Positions 5,695 through 8,053 of a stretch of 8,053 nt of DNA are shown one piece after another. Position 1 is the stretch's first letter, and every line of letters starts with the position of its first letter. The stretch spans positions 1 through 8,053 of the forward strand of contig DHHN01000213.1 in assembly GCA_002403295.1 (NCBI GenBank), in the 5' to 3' direction. The DNA comes from a bacterium UBP1_UBA4771 (GTDB lineage Bacteria; Krumholzibacteriota; Krumholzibacteriia; Krumholzibacteriales; Krumholzibacteriaceae). The notes under the pieces are model-generated. The model saw only the letters and a program-made list of their open reading frames with translations, was not told where the DNA came from and made no database searches. The position numbers and the translations under genes are program-made.

Positions 5695-6276
5695 CTACTT
5701 GATCGCCCGTCCCTCGATGAAGGCCTTCTTGTTGATCTCGCCCGTGCCCTTCGGGGCCATGCGCTCGATCACCTGAAGCCACTTCTCTTCCTCGAGGTCG
5801 ATGGCGTTGCTGAGGACGCCGAGAAGTATGGTGTTCACGAGGCGCGCGTTGCCGAGCTTGAGGGCGATCGAGTAGGCGTCGATGATCGTGGTCTTCGGCA
5901 CGCGCTTCTGGATCGTCTCCTCGACCTTCTCGGGGTAGGAGAACTTGCCCGTCGTCGTGATCGGCGGGATTATCTTCTGCTCGTTCACGATGATCGTGCC
6001 GCCGGGCCGCAGGTAATGCACCCACCGCAGCGCCTCGGCGATCTCGAAGCCGAGGATGACGTCGGCCTCGCCCTCGGCGATGAGCGGCGAGTAGACCTTT
6101 TTCCCGAAGCGCACGTGGCTCGTCACGACCCCGCCGCGCTGCGACATCCCGTGGACCTCGCTCTTCTTCGTGTCGAGGCCGAGCACCTTCGCCACTTCGC
6201 AGAGCATCTCGCTCGCGAGCAGCACGCCCTGCCCGCCGACGCCGACGATCAACACGTTCGTTGTGCCGTTTTTCAT
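5695..6276 (-). CDS. iorB: Indolepyruvate:ferredoxin oxidoreductase, beta subunit
   Basis: This 193-residue protein is the small subunit of the cytoplasmic, oxygen-sensitive enzyme that oxidatively decarboxylates indolepyruvate and other aryl-2-oxoacids to aryl-acetyl-CoA, reducing ferredoxin. It is a single domain of the pyruvate/ketoisovalerate oxidoreductase gamma type: GVGGQG (12-17) in the first beta-alpha turn, EVHGMSQRGG (40-49), an SPLI...DVILGFE region, and the closing LGNARLVNTILLGVL segment (141-155). The start is ATG at 6276-6274 with AAGGAG (complement of 6286-6291) nine bases upstream. The frame stays open much further upstream, but that extension is Arg/Ser-rich and runs back through the iorA stop region, so it is not coding. 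It lies downstream of iorA on the same strand, the usual order, 82 bases apart. Confidence 0.94.
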   Translation of the reverse strand: MKNGTTNVLIVGVGGQGVLLASEMLCEVAKVLGLDTKKSEVHGMSQRGGVVTSHVRFGKKVYSPLIAEGEADVILGFEIAEALRWVHYLRPGGTIIVNEQKIIPPITTTGKFSYPEKVEETIQKRVPKTTIIDAYSIALKLGNARLVNTILLGVLSNAIDLEEEKWLQVIERMAPKGTGEINKKAFIEGRAIK

Positions 6277-6297
6277 TGCGACGTTCTCCTTGTAATG

Positions 6298-6347
6298 GCG
6301 CGCCGCGGCGCGCGTCGAAACGGCCCGCCCGGCGCCGCCGCGCCGGG
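6298..6347 (-). other. Intercistronic hairpins between iorA and iorB
   Basis: The 82-base spacer (6277-6358) contains a perfect inverted repeat with arms CCCGGCG (6328-6334) and CGCCGGG (6341-6347) around a 6-base loop, and a perfect 16-base palindrome GCGCGCCGCGGCGCGC (6298-6313). In the ior transcript these lie between the iorA stop and the iorB ribosome site (6286-6291). They may influence mRNA processing or the ratio of the two subunits; in DNA this GC-rich some self-complementarity is expected by chance. Confidence 0.5.
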
Positions 6348-6358
6348 GCGCGGACCCG

Positions 6359-8053
6359 CTATTTCTCCACCTCGACGATCGCCTCGCTCGAGCACACCTG
6401 GAAGCAGAGCGAGCAGCCCGTGCAGAGCTCGGGGTCGATCTGCGCCTTCGGCCGGCCCTTCTCATTCTTTTCCTCGGCCGCCGATATCGCCGGGCAGCCG
6501 ATCCGGAAGCACGCGCCGCAGGCGGTGCATTTCTCGAGCGCGACGCGGAATATCCGCTCCGTCTTGATCTTGCTCGGGAAGAGCATGCACGGCCGCGTCG
6601 TGATGATCACCGAGGCCGCCGGCCGGTCGATCTCTTCCTTGAGGATCTTGATCGTCTCTTCCTGATCGTAGGGGTCGATCTTCCGAACGTGCTCGACGCC
6701 GACCGCCCGGCAGATCTCTTCGAGATCGACCGCGTTCGTCTTCTCGCCCATGAGCGTTTTCGACGTCCCCGGGTGATCCTGCCCGCCCGTCATGGCGGTG
6801 ATGCGGTTGTCGACGATGATCGTCGTCGTCTCTCCGCGGTTGTAAACGACGTTCGCGAGCGCCGTGATTCCGCTGTGGAGGAAGGTCGAGTCGCCGATCA
6901 TGGCGACGGCCTTTTTCTTCGTCTTCTTCGCTTTCTCGATGCCGAAGGCGTGGCTGATCGAGGCCCCCATGCAGAGGCAGGTGTCCACCGTCTCGAGGGG
7001 CGGGAGGGCCGAAAGGGTGTAGCACCCGATATCCCCCGTAACGACGACGCCGACCTTGCGGAGCGCCATCGAGACGCCGCGATGCGGGCATCCGGGGCAC
7101 AGCACGGGCGGCCGCGGGAGGACCGTTTCCTCGGTCTGCTTCGGCGGGGCGGCGCTCTTCGGGAGCACGCCCGCCGCGATGAACCCGTCGCGCACGCGCT
7201 CGACGTTGAGCTCCATGAAGTTCGAGAACCACTTCTTCCCCTCGCACGGGATCCCCGCCGCGAGTATCTGCTCCTCGTAGAAGGGCTCGAGCTCCTCGAC
7301 GACGAAGAGCCGCTCGACCTGCCGCGCGAAGTCCGCGATCTTCTTCATCGGGAGGGGGTATCCGACGCCGAGCTTGAGGAAGCTCGCTCCCGGCATGACC
7401 TCCTTCGCGTACTGGTAGGCCGCGCTCCCCGTGACGATGCCGACCTTCTTGTCGCCCATCTCGACCTTGTTGAGGGGAGAAGTCTCGGCGAACGCCTTGA
7501 GCGCTTCGAGGCGCTCGATCACGATCTTGTGGCGCACCGCCGCGTTCGAGGGGACCATGACGTATTTCGCGATGTTCTTTTCGAACCCCGCGTGCTTGTT
7601 CGTGCGCCGCTCGCCGATCTTGACGAGCCCCTTCGAGTGCGAGATGCGGGTCGTCATCCGGAAGAGGACCGGCGTGTCGAACTTCTCGCTCATCTCGAAG
7701 GCGTCCTTCATCATGTCGAGGGATTCCTGGCTGTCGGCGGGCTCGAGCACGGGGATCGAGGCGAACTTGCCGTAGTAGCGGTTGTCCTGCTCGTTCTGCG
7801 AGCTGTGGAGGCTCGGATCGTCGGCGCTCACGAGGATGAGCCCCGCGCCCACGCCCGTGTACGAGAGCGTCATGAGCGGGTCGGCCGCGACGTTCACGCC
7901 CACGTGCTTCATCGCGGCGAGCGAGCGCGCGCCGCCGTAGCTCGCTCCGACCGCCACTTCGAGCGCGACCTTCTCGTTGGTCGACCATTCCGCGTAGACG
8001 TCGGCCTTGAAGAAGCGCGCGATCGTCTGGAGGATCTCGGTGCTCGGCGTGCC
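6359..8053 (-). CDS. iorA: Indolepyruvate:ferredoxin oxidoreductase, alpha subunit (5' end missing)
   Basis: The last 564 residues are visible; reading continues to the window edge, where GTPSTEI is the start of the conserved YPGTPSTEI segment, so perhaps 25-35 residues are missing. The GTG at 7957 is an internal Val codon. IorA carries the thiamine diphosphate site and ferredoxin-like clusters of the enzyme. In order: the N-terminal pyrimidine-binding domain (EWSTNEKVALEVAVGAS, about 24-40), a transketolase-C-like middle domain (about 200-255), CPGCPHRG (319-326), GDIGCYTL (340-347), and the cofactor and Mg-binding GDS (387-389) with DN (415-416) in IVDNRITAMTGGQDHPG. Two C-terminal cluster motifs follow: Cys509, 512, 515 and 520 (CX2CX2CX4CP), then Cys544, 547, 550 and 554 (CX2CX2CX3C, with Ser instead of the usual Pro). 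All eight ligands are intact. It is cotranscribed with iorB from a promoter beyond the window. Confidence 0.96.
   Translation of the reverse strand, partial: GTPSTEILQTIARFFKADVYAEWSTNEKVALEVAVGASYGGARSLAAMKHVGVNVAADPLMTLSYTGVGAGLILVSADDPSLHSSQNEQDNRYYGKFASIPVLEPADSQESLDMMKDAFEMSEKFDTPVLFRMTTRISHSKGLVKIGERRTNKHAGFEKNIAKYVMVPSNAAVRHKIVIERLEALKAFAETSPLNKVEMGDKKVGIVTGSAAYQYAKEVMPGASFLKLGVGYPLPMKKIADFARQVERLFVVEELEPFYEEQILAAGIPCEGKKWFSNFMELNVERVRDGFIAAGVLPKSAAPPKQTEETVLPRPPVLCPGCPHRGVSMALRKVGVVVTGDIGCYTLSALPPLETVDTCLCMGASISHAFGIEKAKKTKKKAVAMIGDSTFLHSGITALANVVYNRGETTTIIVDNRITAMTGGQDHPGTSKTLMGEKTNAVDLEEICRAVGVEHVRKIDPYDQEETIKILKEEIDRPAASVIITTRPCMLFPSKIKTERIFRVALEKCTACGACFRIGCPAISAAEEKNEKGRPKAQIDPELCTGCSLCFQVCSSEAIVEVEK

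Noticed and set aside
6277..6465. N-terminal extension of IorB by 63 residues
   Set aside because: The extension is Arg/Ser/Ala-rich, overlaps the end of iorA, and an AAGGAG site lies properly placed before the ATG at 6276.
7955..7957. GTG at 7957 as the start of iorA
   Set aside because: Translation continues upstream to the window edge with family-conserved sequence (GTPSTEI, EWSTNEKVALE), so the GTG is an internal Val codon.
6462..7988. A 508-codon minus-strand frame overlapping iorA
   Set aside because: Arg/Asp/Gly-rich shadow of iorA in another frame; the iorA frame carries intact thiamine diphosphate and Fe-S motifs.

Overview
The window is GC-rich bacterial DNA with dense genes, Shine-Dalgarno sites of the AAGGAG/GGAGG type and at least one good sigma-70-like promoter. 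Nothing in it fixes the taxon. The gene set (a bacterial tricorn-type protease, a methionine/cystathionine gamma-lyase-like enzyme, indolepyruvate:ferredoxin oxidoreductase, a radical SAM protein, Feo ferrous iron uptake) suggests an anaerobic or facultative bacterium that ferments peptides and amino acids and has a high demand for iron and Fe-S clusters. Deltaproteobacteria-like or other deep-branching GC-rich phyla would fit, but this is inference.

Layout: bases 1-504 are the 3' end of a plus-strand tricorn/S41-family protease gene. Bases 505-723 are a regulatory gap with two perfect hairpins, one of them overlapping a possible -10 element. Bases 724-1905 encode a PLP-dependent Cys/Met-metabolism enzyme, followed 53 bases later by a radical SAM protein with a C-terminal winged-helix domain (1959-2918). 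Bases 2986-3046 hold a strong promoter and repeated AGCCTAA half-sites, a likely metalloregulator operator. They lead into a three-gene iron operon: DtxR/MntR-family regulator (3049-3483, TTG start), feoA (3476-3718) and feoB (3711-5600). Both junctions in this operon are 8-base ATGACTGA overlaps. The convergent gap 5601-5694 has a 21-base tandem duplication and possible terminator structure. On the minus strand, iorA (6359-8053, 5' end beyond the window) is transcribed into iorB (5695-6276), with an 82-base spacer rich in hairpins between them.

How the genes may work together: the protease releases peptides. The gamma-lyase-like enzyme would cleave sulfur amino acids to a 2-oxoacid, ammonia and a thiol. 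IorAB oxidises aryl-2-oxoacids from aromatic amino acids to acyl-CoA, passing electrons to ferredoxin. The Feo operon, probably repressed by its own first gene when metal is plentiful, supplies Fe(II) for the Fe-S proteins nearby. This link is inferred from gene content. The genes lie in at least three separate transcription units.

I found no mobile element, CRISPR array, RNA gene or clearly new multi-gene system. The points most worth checking are the self-regulated dtxR-feoA-feoB operon with its mixed metal site and candidate operator, the histidine-rich linker in FeoB, and the operator-like palindrome in front of the gamma-lyase gene.
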